Shown here in pieces: positions 12,166 through 23,687 of a stretch of 64,000 nucleotides of DNA. Where the stretch lies: positions 248,001-312,000 of the forward strand of contig JANTUC010000004.1 in assembly GCA_026873275.1 (NCBI GenBank), read 5' to 3'. Every line of letters begins with the position of its first letter. The first letter of the stretch is position 1. The notes under the pieces were generated by a model that worked only from the letters and a program-made list of their open reading frames with translations, did not search any database and was not told the origin of the DNA. This DNA is from Pseudopithomyces maydicus (Eukaryota > Ascomycota > Dothideomycetes > Pleosporales > Didymosphaeriaceae). The position numbers and the translations under genes were made by a program.

Positions 12166-13566
12166 TTACAGGTGCTTCAAAAAGCTGTCTACTCCGAATC
12201 CGTCAAACACAGGCTGTAACGGTCTCAAGGCCCAGAAGATGAGGGGGCCTTCCCTTGGGGTCTTCCGGTGGTGTATAGCTAATGCAGTGAGCCCTATTGC
12301 AGCTGCAGAGGTGACAGTGGCAAGCGTATTCAACGCAAATGGGCTCGGCAGTACAGATGGCCGAGCTTTTGAGTTCCCAATGCTGCCATGTTTGACGATT
12401 GTGCCGCTCTGCAGAGCATTTGGTAGGACACCATCGTGGACTGCCTCCAGTATTTGCGGCAGAACAGCCCCCGGGATCTCTTCACCCAGGGTAATTGTGC
12501 TTGGACATCATGTGCTGCGGCCTTTCCAGACGCAATAGACCATACATCTGCCGCTTTTATATCTTCGTTCTTTAAGAACTCCTCCCTCAAGCGAGTAACA
12601 TAGCGATCGAGTTTCGGAAATTTCGTCCGCAGCGTCTCCTGCACCCACGCTTGCGGCACAGGCGCATACCGTAGCAGAGCCAGGTATCCGAATACAAGGC
12701 AATCAAGGCTCGACGGCTCATCGGTGCCAAACATGTATTCCTTCTTATTCAACTGATCCGCCAATGGCCGCAAAAGCTCATTTGAAAGCGCATCCAACCT
12801 GAAGCGGGCTGCATAGATCGGCGAGCCGAGAAGGCCCTTCCCCCGTCCCATGTTGAGAGCTGGAGCGCGGTCGCTACCCGGTATACCGGCCGCTCGTTTT
12901 GCGGCTTCGTACTCAGACGACGCGGTTCCCCTGCCAGGGCCCTGTGCTTCCTCGCTGGCTTCGGTCACGTCTAGGCTGCTCAAGCCTAGGTGTGCAGTCC
13001 GGGATCTTGCGAGATCTCTTCGCTTGGGCGGTATTGTGTAGTTCATGAACCATGGTAGGATCGCGGTGTAAGCGGCAGAGGTGGTGGTGTTGTAGTTTTC
13101 GGAGGAGACGTAGAGGTAGAGATCGACGAGAGGGTCTGCGGTGGATTCGAGGAAGGATGTGAGACTACAATGGTCCTGTTAAACTATGCAGCCGTGTTAA
13201 GGGGAATGGGGTTGTACCCACGCTATTCTGTCGATGCGCTGATCGTGTGTCAGGGTGGCATCGAGGTTATAGGCGTCGCCATAGTTGTCGCGTAGATACG
13301 TTATGATATTGGCGAACCCTGTGACCCTTTGATCTGCGTCGATGAGTAGTGGAAACTCGCCTACAGCATGAATTAGGCCTCAGGATAGACAGCAGAGTAG
13401 CTCGAGTTAACATACGGCGGGGGCTCAAAGAAACATCATGATCGGCTACAAGTGTCCATTGACCGGAAGGTACGGTACGGTTGAAGTATGCTACGGTTGC
13501 GATACATGATGGATCAATTGACGGAAGCCCAAAAGCTGGACCCCATACATGGAGTTCGAGTACCAT
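12166..13566 (-). CDS. SAM37: Sorting assembly machinery subunit Sam37/Tom37 (metaxin-like), probable 1-nt frameshift
   Basis: Minus-strand exons are 13566-13416, 13360-13222 and 13164-12166, about 429 residues once frame is restored. Sam37 is a subunit of the mitochondrial outer-membrane SAM complex that inserts beta-barrel proteins. The N-terminal Tom37 domain reads MVLELHVWGPAFGLPSID and continues into FANIITYLRDNYGDAYNLDA. A metaxin-like GST-C segment follows (FGTDEPSSLDCLVFGYLALL). After LPW the frame is lost at three C on the plus strand (12485-12487). Adding one base gives LPWGEEIPGAVLPQILEAV and then a long open C-terminus with a hydrophobic stretch (TLATVTSAAAIGLTALAIH) ending at 12166. 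A 68-nt intron (GTATGG...GAAGAG) could also join the frames but would remove the LPW block. The gene is divergent from the next one, with 218 bp between starts. Confidence 0.85.
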
Positions 13567-13784
13567 TTGTAATAGAGCCTCGATGGGCAAAGAGGATGGG
13601 TAGCTGCATCTTCAAGCCGATCTTCCATCGCTCTATGATCGGAATCTTCCGATGCTTGGCGGCTACGCGACCACGTGATAGCGCGAAACCCGACCGTCCC
13701 ATCCGCCGTGGACGGGTGGGTCTCGCTTCCCCAGATACAGATCATGCCGTCACGTCATCTCCTTCGCGCTTCCAAGCCATTTTC

Positions 13785-14773
13785 ATGAGACGCAGAGATG
13801 GCCCCGATCAGGAGATATTTGAGAATCACGAAGCACTCCGTTTTGGAAGTGCGCATATATCTGGTAAGAAACAGCGCATTACCATGGTAGAAGCTGGATT
13901 TCATGCTAATTGTTGCCTAGTGAGTTTGAAGTCACTTCATCAGCCCTGTCATGTTTGATATGGTGTTTGCATTTACTCGGAAATCACCACTGACACGGTA
14001 CCGCTGCGCAGCGACCGACCTTCCGACGCCGAGACATGGCTGCTGAGACAAGACAATCCTGCATTGCCCCACGTCATCCAAGCTGTACGCCCTCTCGTGC
14101 TACCGAAGCTCCGAGAGGAGAATGAAAGGGCGAATGGACGAGGAAAGGGGAAGGCCAAGAAGAAGGGAGTGAAAGATGTAGTGGTGCAAGGTCAGTCCTG
14201 GAAGATGTTTCATGCTCACCTTTGGTCGGCGCTTACAGTGATTGGTGACGACGCTTGCTTTATCCCATGCTTACCCTCGCAACAGACGACTTTGAGGTTT
14301 CAATATTTCTGACTGAGCATTCATCAAGGCACTCCATCTTGACGAAGCAAAAGGTTTTCAAGGATAAACCTCGCATACAGAGCAACTCGGGAAAGCTGAC
14401 CGGTTGGTTGGCTGGTGAGACCGCTGAGCAGCCTGTTGTGGTTGATGAGGCCTCAACAGAGCCGATCGTGATAAGGGAGGAAGATGACGACGATCATGTC
14501 AACTTGACGGATATACCGGAAGCGGACGGGAGTGGTGATCGTGTCATCGGCACGGATGTTGGGGATGACGAAAAGAAGAAGTTGGGGCTCAACACATCGT
14601 ACGAAGGATTTTCTATATACGGACGCATACTGTGTCTTGTTGTAAAACGAAGGGGCGTGCGCAACCAGGCGGGTAACAACAGCGCGTCTGCGTCAAGTCA
14701 ACAAATGATGGAGAATTGGGTGTCTACCCAGGCAGCGGCTGAGCAGGCTGATGACGACGAGGATATTGGCTAA
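13785..14773 (+). CDS. Conserved fungal protein of unknown function, disrupted in exon 2
   Basis: Exons are 13785-13863, 13921-14190 and 14286-14773, with good GT-AG borders. I do not recognise a named domain. Clear coding features are the segment ending ETWLLRQDNPALPHVIQAV, a basic stretch KGKAKKKGVKDVVVQ, DDFEVSIFLTE followed by SSRHSILTKQKVF, an acidic middle (REEDDDDHVNLTDIPEADG), and a C-terminal block KKKLGLNTSYEGFSIYGRIL. In exon 2 the frame meets a TGA at 13956-13958. A neighbouring frame between about 13947 and 13983 reads VMFDMVFAFTRK, which looks coding. Two compensating single-base errors (one C too many at 13944-13946, one A too few at 13981-13983) would remove the stop and join everything. 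An unspotted intron or a true nonsense mutation is also possible. The start ATG was chosen as the one just past the divergent promoter shared with SAM37. Confidence 0.6.
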
Positions 14774-17700
14774 GCCACAGCATCTGCAAGAATGTATTGG
14801 AACAGTATCTGGAACTCCGCCAATTCTTGTGACCAGTACAAATCGGTCCACGCGGTGCCAACTAGGCAAGTAGACGTCGAGACGAACCACAATACGAGTT
14901 ACAACTTCAAAAATAGCTATGCTTAAGCGCGACCCCCAGGAACATTTACCACGTGGACGCCGAACCCAAAGGATCGACGGCAGGCTTGGTCCGCAAGGGG
15001 TGGTGTACAGATTGCGTGCAGCAACACCAATATCAGGATAAGCCACAATTGGGGCTTTCGCCTCGATAACGAAGGAGGCGCGATCGAGAGCCGGATAGAC
15101 CGGGACGCGCGACACGACCTCAAGCAAGTTTTTCTACTATACCTATCGTCCGCGGCAATTGTCCTGTTTTTCTTGGAGACATTAGAGTCAGGCTAGTATC
15201 CGGTGTCTCGGATCCTATATGATTGTGGCAGCTAAACGTCGGTTGCATTGTCAATAAGCGTTGGACCAGACTTTTGTCCATTGCCTGCCTACTTTTAATT
15301 CGGCTGTACTCGGTGGAAGCACGACCGCTTGGCCATGCGAAGTTTGAGATGCGGTGTTCTTCGGCGAAAAAGCAACTTTCCGGCGAGGCCGTGTTTCTAG
15401 GTCTTGGGTGGCGTCCGTTTCGAGGGCTCGTTCCGCCCTTGTTGACAAGGATCCGGAAAGCCACATCAAGGCTGAAATCCCAGTCGTACCTGCATGCAGT
15501 GCGGGCGGGTACCTGGTACCTGAGTAGCGTTGCGTTACCCATGTTCGTCTGAGGTGAGGTCATCAGTATCCATCAGTATGTATCGAAATGCTCCACGTCA
15601 ATTGTGCTCATCCATGGTTATGCGAAGACGCCGGTGTACTCTAGGACGTCGATCAGTGGTGAAGGTGGAGTGATCGGATGCAGGACGTTGCATAATTGAG
15701 GAAATCTCAACGGAATTAACAGCTGAGCATGAAAAGAGAAATCTTCGTTGCCGGGGACCGAAGTCCCAAGGGTCGGAGTCTGTTGTCAAACTCACGAACG
15801 GACAACGATGCATGCCAACCCATGTTCGGTGACCCAATTGCATTACCATACATAGGTAGATCCCGGAAAGGAATACGGTGGGACAGGTGTCACGGAATAG
15901 TCTGACAGCCCAGCTACCTAGGAATGGATACGAGAGACCAGTCCCCCAGGATCAGGAAAGCGATAATGGCGTTGCTAGGCGTCACCTGGTGCTCTCTCCG
16001 CACTTTCCGAACCTCTGGGACGTATGCGAAGCATGACGACGCAGCCGAGATCGGTCGTGTATTGGCTGTGCGCTGGGCAAAAAGTTTGCTCCACAGTCCT
16101 GAAACAAGACAATTTCTCGCCCACGCTGTTGCAGTGAAGGAGAACCGAGTGGCGAATGTGAAGAAGTCGAATGCGAGTTAAGCTTTACGTGGACAAGATT
16201 TCCCCTGTCGATCATAGGCTCTAACTAGGTTGGCGACAGCGCTCAACTTCTGACAGCGCCGGCCGATCGGTTTGATTACTGTTTGAACGCTGAAAATCGG
16301 CCATCTCCATTGAAAGGGGCACAAAGCTTGAGACACTGGAAGGCTCTCGCAATGAACAATGGAACCACGAGAAAAATTTGGACTGCCCAGGGAAAATGAC
16401 GGATCGCTTTCAGGAACGTGCATCCACGTGGGCTTGCACCGACTGGCGTCCGAGCTGGGTTCAGCTGGGCTTGTCGCACTCTCTCCGGAAATGTTGGTTG
16501 GCGGAGCAGGTTCAGGTGGCCACGAACGCTCTCCCGCGCAACTTGGGGACCCTTTGCCGCCGGGGCTGCCGGGGGCTTGCACACGGCAAGGAGAGTTGCG
16601 TATCGATGCAGTCGTGTAAGCCAGCGGCTGTCGACGCAAGCCGCAAACAGGGCCAGCATGTGCAGGCAAGGGATCTGAATACGAGTCGCACAGCAGGGGC
16701 GAGAGCAAAAATAATCATGACAAGCATGGATGGAGGCACACTCTTGCGCTACACTCAGCCCATGCAGGGCAGGGACGCGTGCAACTGCTAATCCTAGCGA
16801 GCTCAATGGTTGCCAGCATGCTCCAAACTGACCGCCAACGGCTGCCCACAGCAACGTGGCAAGAGTGCAAATTCCAGGGAGACCGTGTGCGCGTTGGGCA
16901 CCTGTGGAAGGCCGGTAGAATGACGGGAGAAGGTGCCCTATGCGCCAGATCTCCACGCAAGAGACACCTGGGTGGAGACACCACTTTAACCAAGTCAAAC
17001 AGTTGCAAAAAGACGGTGAAATTCATCTCCTTGCCCAAGTCAGTGAGCGTCAGTGCCTTCACTTGACACATGACTGGCGGAGCCGCGGCCCCCTGCGTGT
17101 TTCCGATTTCACTCAAGCGAAGCGCACTCTGCGGGCGCGCTGAGGGAGCGTTTGGGCCAGCCTTGCTTCACCATCTCGTCGGTGACTTTTCGCCTGAAAA
17201 GGGGGCGCTAGATTCAATTCACTTCATTGACCGTTCGCGCTAAATCCAGCATCGCTACCGCGAACGCCAGCTAACATGACAAGTCCGAGGTTGGTAAAAC
17301 CACCCAACGACAGGGGAGCGCTGTCGCCCTGAGCGGTGATGTCAGAATTAGGCACACACACCTGTGTGGGCGCAAGCGCATCAAGGTGTGTGCCAGCCGC
17401 TCCGGCCGGGGTGGACTGTGTGCGAATGGCAGTACGAGGCGGCTGGCGAAGGCATCAACAGGACTGGATCATCAGGATCTTCACACAGTCACGAGGACGA
17501 TGAAACGACAAGGCAAGAGAGCGACGCTCCGTGTTTCTGGCAATCTGTGCTGCACGTCGACCAGGATGCACGCTGTTTGCCCTAGCTCATGCATCAAAGG
17601 CAGACCCACTTTGACCGCGACGTCCAAGCTCAACTCTCCTTTTTTCGAACAGCCCAGCGCCTCATCAGCTCACCGCTTGGACCATGCCCAGGTAGCGGTA

Positions 17701-17774
17701 GCAGGTAGGTATTATTACACCTTCGTCACGTAGGCTGACCGACATTTTGGGGATTGGCAATCTCGGTGCACAAA

Positions 17775-17782
17775 CATAAATA
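17775..17782 (+). promoter_or_regulatory. Candidate TATA-like element (cataaata)
   Basis: An AT-rich octamer lies in otherwise GC-balanced DNA about 230 bp before a short ORF. It is followed by a long C/T- and CA-rich leader-like stretch (about 17840-18010), the usual pattern of strong promoters and 5' leaders in filamentous fungi. Function is inferred only. Confidence 0.3.
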
Positions 17783-18012
17783 CGGCCGCCCCCCGTCTGC
17801 AACCAAGTTTTTGTTTCATCAGCTATCCAGACACGCTTGACGATATACAAGTCTTTTACGAAGCTTCCTCCATCACGACTTCCAATCCACACCAGCAAAC
17901 GACTCTCTAGTCACACAGCCTCTCACAACCTCGACCTCACCGGCTCATACCTCACGCCTTACACACACCTCACTCACACCTCAATCCTCACCAACAAACC
18001 ACCACCGCTCCA

Positions 18013-18114
18013 ATGGCTATCCTCTGCAACGAGCTCGACATGGCGACACAGAACCTTCCTCCCAGCCCTGGCCCGCCACCCACCCGGCCTCTTCCTCCGG
18101 TGCCCCAGAAATAG
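18013..18114 (+). CDS. Candidate short ORF, 33 residues, proline-rich
   Basis: The ATG lies in a good context (CTCCAATGG) after a CA/CT-rich leader. The peptide begins MAILCNELDMATQNLPPSPG and continues with PPPTRPLPPVPQK, giving PxxP-type motifs. It ends at TAG 18112-18114. One extra A at 18109-18111 would extend it by about 20 codons, and homopolymer errors are common in this window, so the true length is uncertain. A separate frame from about 18176 is Pro/Tyr/His-rich (PSPISSPYPTRPNYPHYDMH). I do not recognise a family. It may be an upstream ORF, part of a spliced transcript or chance. Confidence 0.25.
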   Translation: MAILCNELDMATQNLPPSPGPPPTRPLPPVPQK

Positions 18115-21100
18115 GAGCGTACTCTGACAATTTCTCACGCTTTTCCTTTTTCCTTCGCATTCGGCTCTGGCGCAATTGATTCGGCATTATCGACCATCAC
18201 CAATATCCTCTCCATATCCAACTCGCCCTAATTATCCACACTACGACATGCACTCCCACCTCGCCATGGTGCAACTAGCGCCGCCCGCATGCAGCATGCA
18301 CATGCTGCCTAGCGCAATCAGATCGGTCGCTCCTCCTGGAGCAGTGCTTCCGAGGCCTCCAGCAGCCACTGCACGCTAAACACAATGCACAAGGCGCACC
18401 AATGCTGCACTCGGATGCCGACCACCACCACGTCAACGCCCACAGCCCACCACGGCTGCCTCGGTGGCTGCATTCCAGCGATGCCTTCGCATTGGTTGCG
18501 TCTCCGCGTTGCTGACAGCCGCGCAACCTGTTCTCGGCTGCACCAACCTCGGAACGTCTTCCCCTGGCACCCCCCTCTCTGACTCACAACCCGGGTCTTC
18601 TCTTGTTCGTCTCATACACACGCTGGTACGGGTGACAGAGTCAGCACTTTCTTTTAGCTGTTGTTACTCAACACGGTCATTGTAATTCACGAGCGGATTT
18701 TCTTTGCTTTTCACACACATTAGCTGGCGCGATATTGGGCATGGTTGTATACGTTTTACTATAGACTGGGGAAACATCACTCGGGAGTTGCAGTTTGGCT
18801 TTGACGCCCCTAGGAATATGGAATACCCCACAGCATCTGCTAGCTCTAATCATTTTGATCTTCGATGATCGCATCTATCAATCTCTGTCTACTCTAAACT
18901 CAATGGCTTGTGAATTATCTCGTGATTTTTTTATTTTCCCACGTTGCCGGGTGCTTTTTCATAGCACCACCTTACCCGCCAATGTGCGTCGCCTAGTGGC
19001 TTGCCATGCCTAGTGGCATCGTTACGAGGATACGGTTCACCCCTCCACGCACTTGTATTGATAGTGGTAGTTTATTCAGTCGTACCCTTGTGCGTATGCG
19101 GCCACCCCGGATGGCGCCGTCGACGGACGGCTTCGCGTGGTGTTTGGCGGACTGGTTGCCAGTGACGTCCCGCAGGACGACGCACAATCTATCTGGATAG
19201 CCTACCACGCAATACTGTATGCTGTTTGCGGGTGAAGCGGCGTCGTGTACCTGTCCCGGGCCTAACACAGTGTTCTGGTAGCCCCCATTCAACCCCACAT
19301 TCGTCCCGCATTTGCAGCTCACGTCCCAACGAAACACGCTGCTGACACAACGTCGGCCGCGGGGATCCTGTTGACGATGGTCACGTCAGGCTGGAGGTGG
19401 GTGAATGGGTGGGTGGATGGGTGAATGGCCGAGCAAAGCATATGCCCGTAAGGGTATCCACCAGGGGGAGACGTGGACGTGCTAGCTACGTGCACATGTG
19501 GGCGGTCTGCCACTGCCAGGGACATCTGGAGACATGGACGACGCGAAAAACCCATATGCCCGAAACGAATCGGCTCTGGGCGTCCTATGCCTCTGGGCCA
19601 ACATTGCTGATGTGAATCCATCCCGAGCCACTGTCACCGATCTGCTGCACGTAGGGCAAGGTCTAACGTTGGGTTGGTGCCACCGTTCCTGGCAACGCAA
19701 ACCGTAAGCTTACGCCCTGCAGTCAGTCAGCCAGCTACCGAAACTCAAAATCAAGTTCACCCACACAGGTCCCGGGAGGCGTGATTGGCCGCCACCCTCG
19801 TGTGTCCGGTGGTGCCTGGCCGTGGTGGCATTGGCGTTCGGCAGCTTGGAGTCAGGCAACGACTTGGGCATTCGATCGTGCATCGATTATCAGGTTGCTT
19901 TTTCTCATGCGGCCTGCGTAAACGTACATGGCGCCAGTTGCCATGCCGCAGCAGCAGGATCCGCTGCTCCGCTCCATTCCGCAGCCATTGATCTCATGAC
20001 CATCTTGACGCGTAAATACACTTAAGCCATCCGCTATACCCAGGCCTGCTCCCACGTGCATGGGTCAGGAACAGGTAATCCAGCCATCTAATGCGAATGC
20101 TGACGCAGCCCACGCTCCAACGGCCTGCTAGCATTTTGGTACTATGCGCACAAGACGAAGGATTAGTCGGCCACCGAGGCCACCGAGGCCAGCGCCAGCC
20201 TGCTGCATCGACGTTGGGCCATGGCAGCCAGCAAAACGTGGCCTGCTGCAGCGCTCTGGGTGCGGTAAGCGTCTGGAAACATGCAACCCGTCTTCGATGC
20301 AGTTGGCAAAAGCACCTCAGGCACTCACGTCACATGCGCCTCTTGCGATACCCCTTGGCATCCTGCGTGGCTGCATCCCTGCCCGCAGATCCCTCATGGC
20401 GGCGGCGTCGTCCTGAATTGACCCCACAAGGCTTGCTCGAAGGCCATCCTGATGACTGTTCGTCGGGCAGCAAGGCTGCAGTTTGTTCACCGCTCCACGG
20501 GCAAGGCCAAAATCCCCGGAGCAACCTGGTGGATCTTGACAGCACATCGTTCTTCACCGAGACGTCACTGTGCCCGTTGCCTCTATTGTGGGACGCCTAT
20601 GTATCTCGGGTGTGCTAGCGCCCTCCAAGATGCCTCCTCATGCAATTGTCCAATTTCTTAGCCACCGGACCAGGGTCGGCCTCTCACACATGCTCCAAAC
20701 CCAGAACCCGTGCCACCCCTATGCTCGACCAAAGTATTGGATCGCAGATGTGTGCGGAGCCGCGGGGCTTGCTGCTGCGTATGTAGTGAATTGTCGCGGC
20801 AGATGCACGCGAAGAGCAATGCCAATGCCGTCCGGCTCTCGCGGCCTGTGCCAGCTTCCTTGGCCATACTCGACAGGTCAATAACGTGCTGCGATATTGC
20901 CATCGACGGTGGCAAGACCAAAATAATCGCTTCCCTGCTTACCGTATCAATGACCTCAACACCAAGCCAGCATCGTGAGACTAGCGTGCATCGTCCAGCT
21001 ACCCAATACGAGCCTCGCTTCCGGCGCCACACCCTAGCGAACCACGCTCAACTCGCAAGCCATTTGCGAGGGCCGTCAGTACCGATTTCTCATTTACTCG

Positions 21101-22300
21101 CGGCACCTTTGCATCCTCATTTACGAACCGTGCTCTGACCAGCCCATCCTTTTCACCCGGTAATCTTCTCACATGCCCTTAGCGCCCCCGCAATCCCACG
21201 AAACCCCCATTTCCAGGGTTGCGAGCCCTTTTCGCGCAAGACGCGCTTAGCGACATCGAACCTGATGCACTCATCCCACGCGCATCCCTTCACATTGCGA
21301 ATCATCCCCCATGGATCTCCATCAAACCGTGGTCGTCAGATCGACGTGCTCACGCGTCCCATGCACCGTGATTCCAATAATCGCGTCATACCCCTTGCAC
21401 AGTACAGTCGCGTTCATCGAGCCGACGTGTGTCGCCAACAGCCTGTCTGAAACGCGCACAAGCCAAACGAGACACGACTGTTAGAGTTATCTACCGTACC
21501 TGACAAGTGCCGCGTCAATTGGAAAAGGTCAGACCACATGTTCGCGAACGCGGAGGTGCGGAGCCGCTGCGTTTCAGCGTCTGATTACTGTACATGCTAG
21601 GTACCGGTACTTTGTCTCCATCACAAGCAACCGCGGATGAAGTGCCCATTGGAATTGCAGTACATACATACCGCTCCTTCGTCCCACATCGCCCTGGGAC
21701 ATGGAAAAATTATAATGCGTTTAGTCTCCGGAAGTCATAGTCTGCCGGCTATACTGAGCAACAGTCAGCACCAGGCCGAAGCCGGTATCTCTCGCAACAT
21801 GGTACCTGACGATAATAGTAATCTGTCGATCGGTGTAACGTTCGCAGCCGCTCGCCCTGATAACGCAGTCAGCAAGCTCACCGATTTACCATGGTTTGTA
21901 AATAATGGCGAGTCAGTATCTATACTTTATACGACCGCTGCTCTATTGTTCCGTATGCCTGCGAAAAATTGGTCAGGGAACTCTTGACTCGGACGGCTGG
22001 GTTTGAACCCATTTCTGATGTGAGGCGAAATCCATCGGCGCAGCGAATCTAGTAGGCCGCGTAAGAAGACGGCTGGGCGAGCGGTAGGTGCCGAGTTGAT
22101 CAAGTGGAAACACCTAGGTACGCTGGTGTGTACCAGGAAAACCGACATGTCGACTGTCGGTGAAATGAACCTAATCTACAGTGTACATGCACAGCACACC
22201 ACAAAGGCACCTGCTGAAACAGCAACAAAATTTACATATTACCACAATTAACAAATCACAGCATGAATTTTCTACCGACCGACTATCAGCTTCTCAATCC

Positions 22301-23687
22301 CTACGCCACGCTATACAGCTTAAGCAACGAACTCAGATTCACATCCTTCCCAGCCTGTTCCAAAAGACTCAACGCCCCATTCCCAAGATGCACCGGGATC
22401 CGCTTATCCCGCGCCTCTGCAACCACAGCCTTCAGCCCATCCCGATAACTCTGAAGGCTTACATCCTGCTGCTTCCCCTCTAGTATCTCCACCATCTTGG
22501 CGCCCTGTTCCTTGAACTGCACACTACCCCCTGCCGCGTCAACGCAAAGCTCGTAGTACTGAGCCAGCGGGACGCCGAGGTGCTTCGCGAAGGATACACC
22601 CTCTGCGGCGGCGACGAGATGGATGCCGACGAGGAGGTTGGTGACGAGCTCGAGCTTGGCCTTCTTCTCGTCATTGGAGAGCGAGCTCTGTATGCTTGAG
22701 ACGGGGTCCGTGGTCCAGAGGCGGACGAGGCCGGCATCGTCGTTGGGACCATAGTCTTTGTTCAGGCCTGTGATGTAGAGCTGCTCGGCGATGGAGCAGA
22801 GGGGGACGGGGAAATCGACGAGGTTCGCCATGGAGGTTATTATGCCCTGAGATCGGTCGTTAGTACCTTCATCGTTCTTTCCCTCACGGGATATGCAACC
22901 TCCGACGCCCTTGCCATCCCATCCGCACATACGTACCGTGTCCTTAATAATGATCGTCACCGCGCTCGCCCCAGGGAAGTAATCCTCCTTCAACGTCCTC
23001 ACGCTCCTGTTCTCAAACATCCAACTCCACGCCTCCCCTTGATAACGTGCTCCCGCACCTCCGTCCCATTGAGCCCCAGCCTCGCCGCAAACCCAAACGC
23101 CTCGCTCACAGAGATGATGTGAATCGCCGCCAACACCTGATGCACCATCTTCATGTTGGACCCCGCGCCCACGCCCCCTTCACTATGAACAGCTTCCCCG
23201 GCGCCGTCAGCTCGTCGAGCAGGAACTTGCCCTTCTCAAACGCCGCCTCCGACGCCCCCGCCATGATACTCAGCGTCCCGTCGGCAGCGCGAATCGCACC
23301 CCCGGACACGGGCGCATCGATGAAGAGCACATCGCCCCTGCCAATCTCGGCCAATTTCTTCTCCACGCTCTGAGCATACGCGCTCGGCACCGTGCTGGTG
23401 AGGTACAGCACTGCGCCCTGCGGGAGGCCCTTTACGATGCCGTCGGCGCCGAAGAGGGCGTCCTCCGCCTGCTGCGCGGTGGCCACCATGCAGATGTAGA
23501 AGGGCTTGTCTGCGGCGGAGGCGGAGAGGGAGGTCGAGGGGGTGCCGCCGGCGGAGGCGAAGCGGTCGAGGGTGGGCGCGTAGACGTCGAAGCCGGTGAC
23601 GGGGTAGCCTTGCTTGACGAGGTGGGTGGCCATACCGAAGCCCATGGCGCCGAGGCCGCAGAATCCAATGGAGGGTTTGGAGGTCAT
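22301..23687 (-). CDS. 3-hydroxyisobutyrate dehydrogenase-like oxidoreductase with duplicated C-terminal domain; two 1-nt frame breaks
   Basis: Minus strand, exons 23687-22937 and 22846-22301, about 432 residues after frame repair. The N-terminal Rossmann fold carries GFCGLGAMGFGMA, the NAD(P)-binding glycine motif. DAPVSGGAIRAADGTLSIM and GAGSNMKMVHQVLAAIH are the substrate and catalytic-lysine signatures of beta-hydroxyacid dehydrogenases. A second copy of the C-terminal helical domain (LVTNLLVGIHLVAAAEGVSFA) makes this the longer form of the family found in fungi. It probably oxidises a small beta-hydroxy acid; the exact substrate cannot be read. The 90-nt intron (22847-22936) is a multiple of three and has no stop. 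The frame is lost at C5 (23174-23178) and again at C4 (23035-23038) on the plus strand; one added base at each gives VKGGVGAGSN and VIKGEAWSWM. Confidence 0.85.

Larger units (their letters stand above)
14774..22300. other. Gene-poor region of about 7.5 kb
   Basis: This is the longest stretch without a recognisable gene. Many 60-240 codon open frames occur on both strands (for example minus 16276-16998), but none shows family motifs, amphipathic or domain-like order, or splice-linked continuation. Base composition stays balanced rather than AT-rich, so it does not look like RIP-degraded repeat DNA; this is a visual judgement. The parts I would note are the open frame following the previous gene (14774-15196), and a promoter-like stretch plus a short ORF at about 17.77-18.11 kb followed by Pro/His/Tyr-rich frames up to about 18.55 kb. 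Confidence 0.5.

Noticed and set aside
12430..12500. 68-nt intron in SAM37 as the main model
   Set aside because: It would remove the LPW block, and a one-base run error matches the pattern elsewhere; kept only as an alternative.
13860..14010. Programmed ribosomal frameshifting as explanation for the broken genes
   Set aside because: Sites share no slippery sequence or downstream structure and occur in unrelated families; missing bases in homopolymers explain them better.
14693..15127. 144-codon minus-strand frame
   Set aside because: It overlaps the 3' end of the unnamed gene, and the plus-strand frame reads more like protein.
16178..16998. Minus-strand frames of 176 and 240 codons in the gene-poor region
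   Set aside because: They overlap each other in different frames, show no domains and have no promoter-like or splice context.
21985..22060. tRNA-like T-arm (gggtttgaaccca)
   Set aside because: I could not find a matching acceptor stem or an anticodon arm at proper spacing on either strand.
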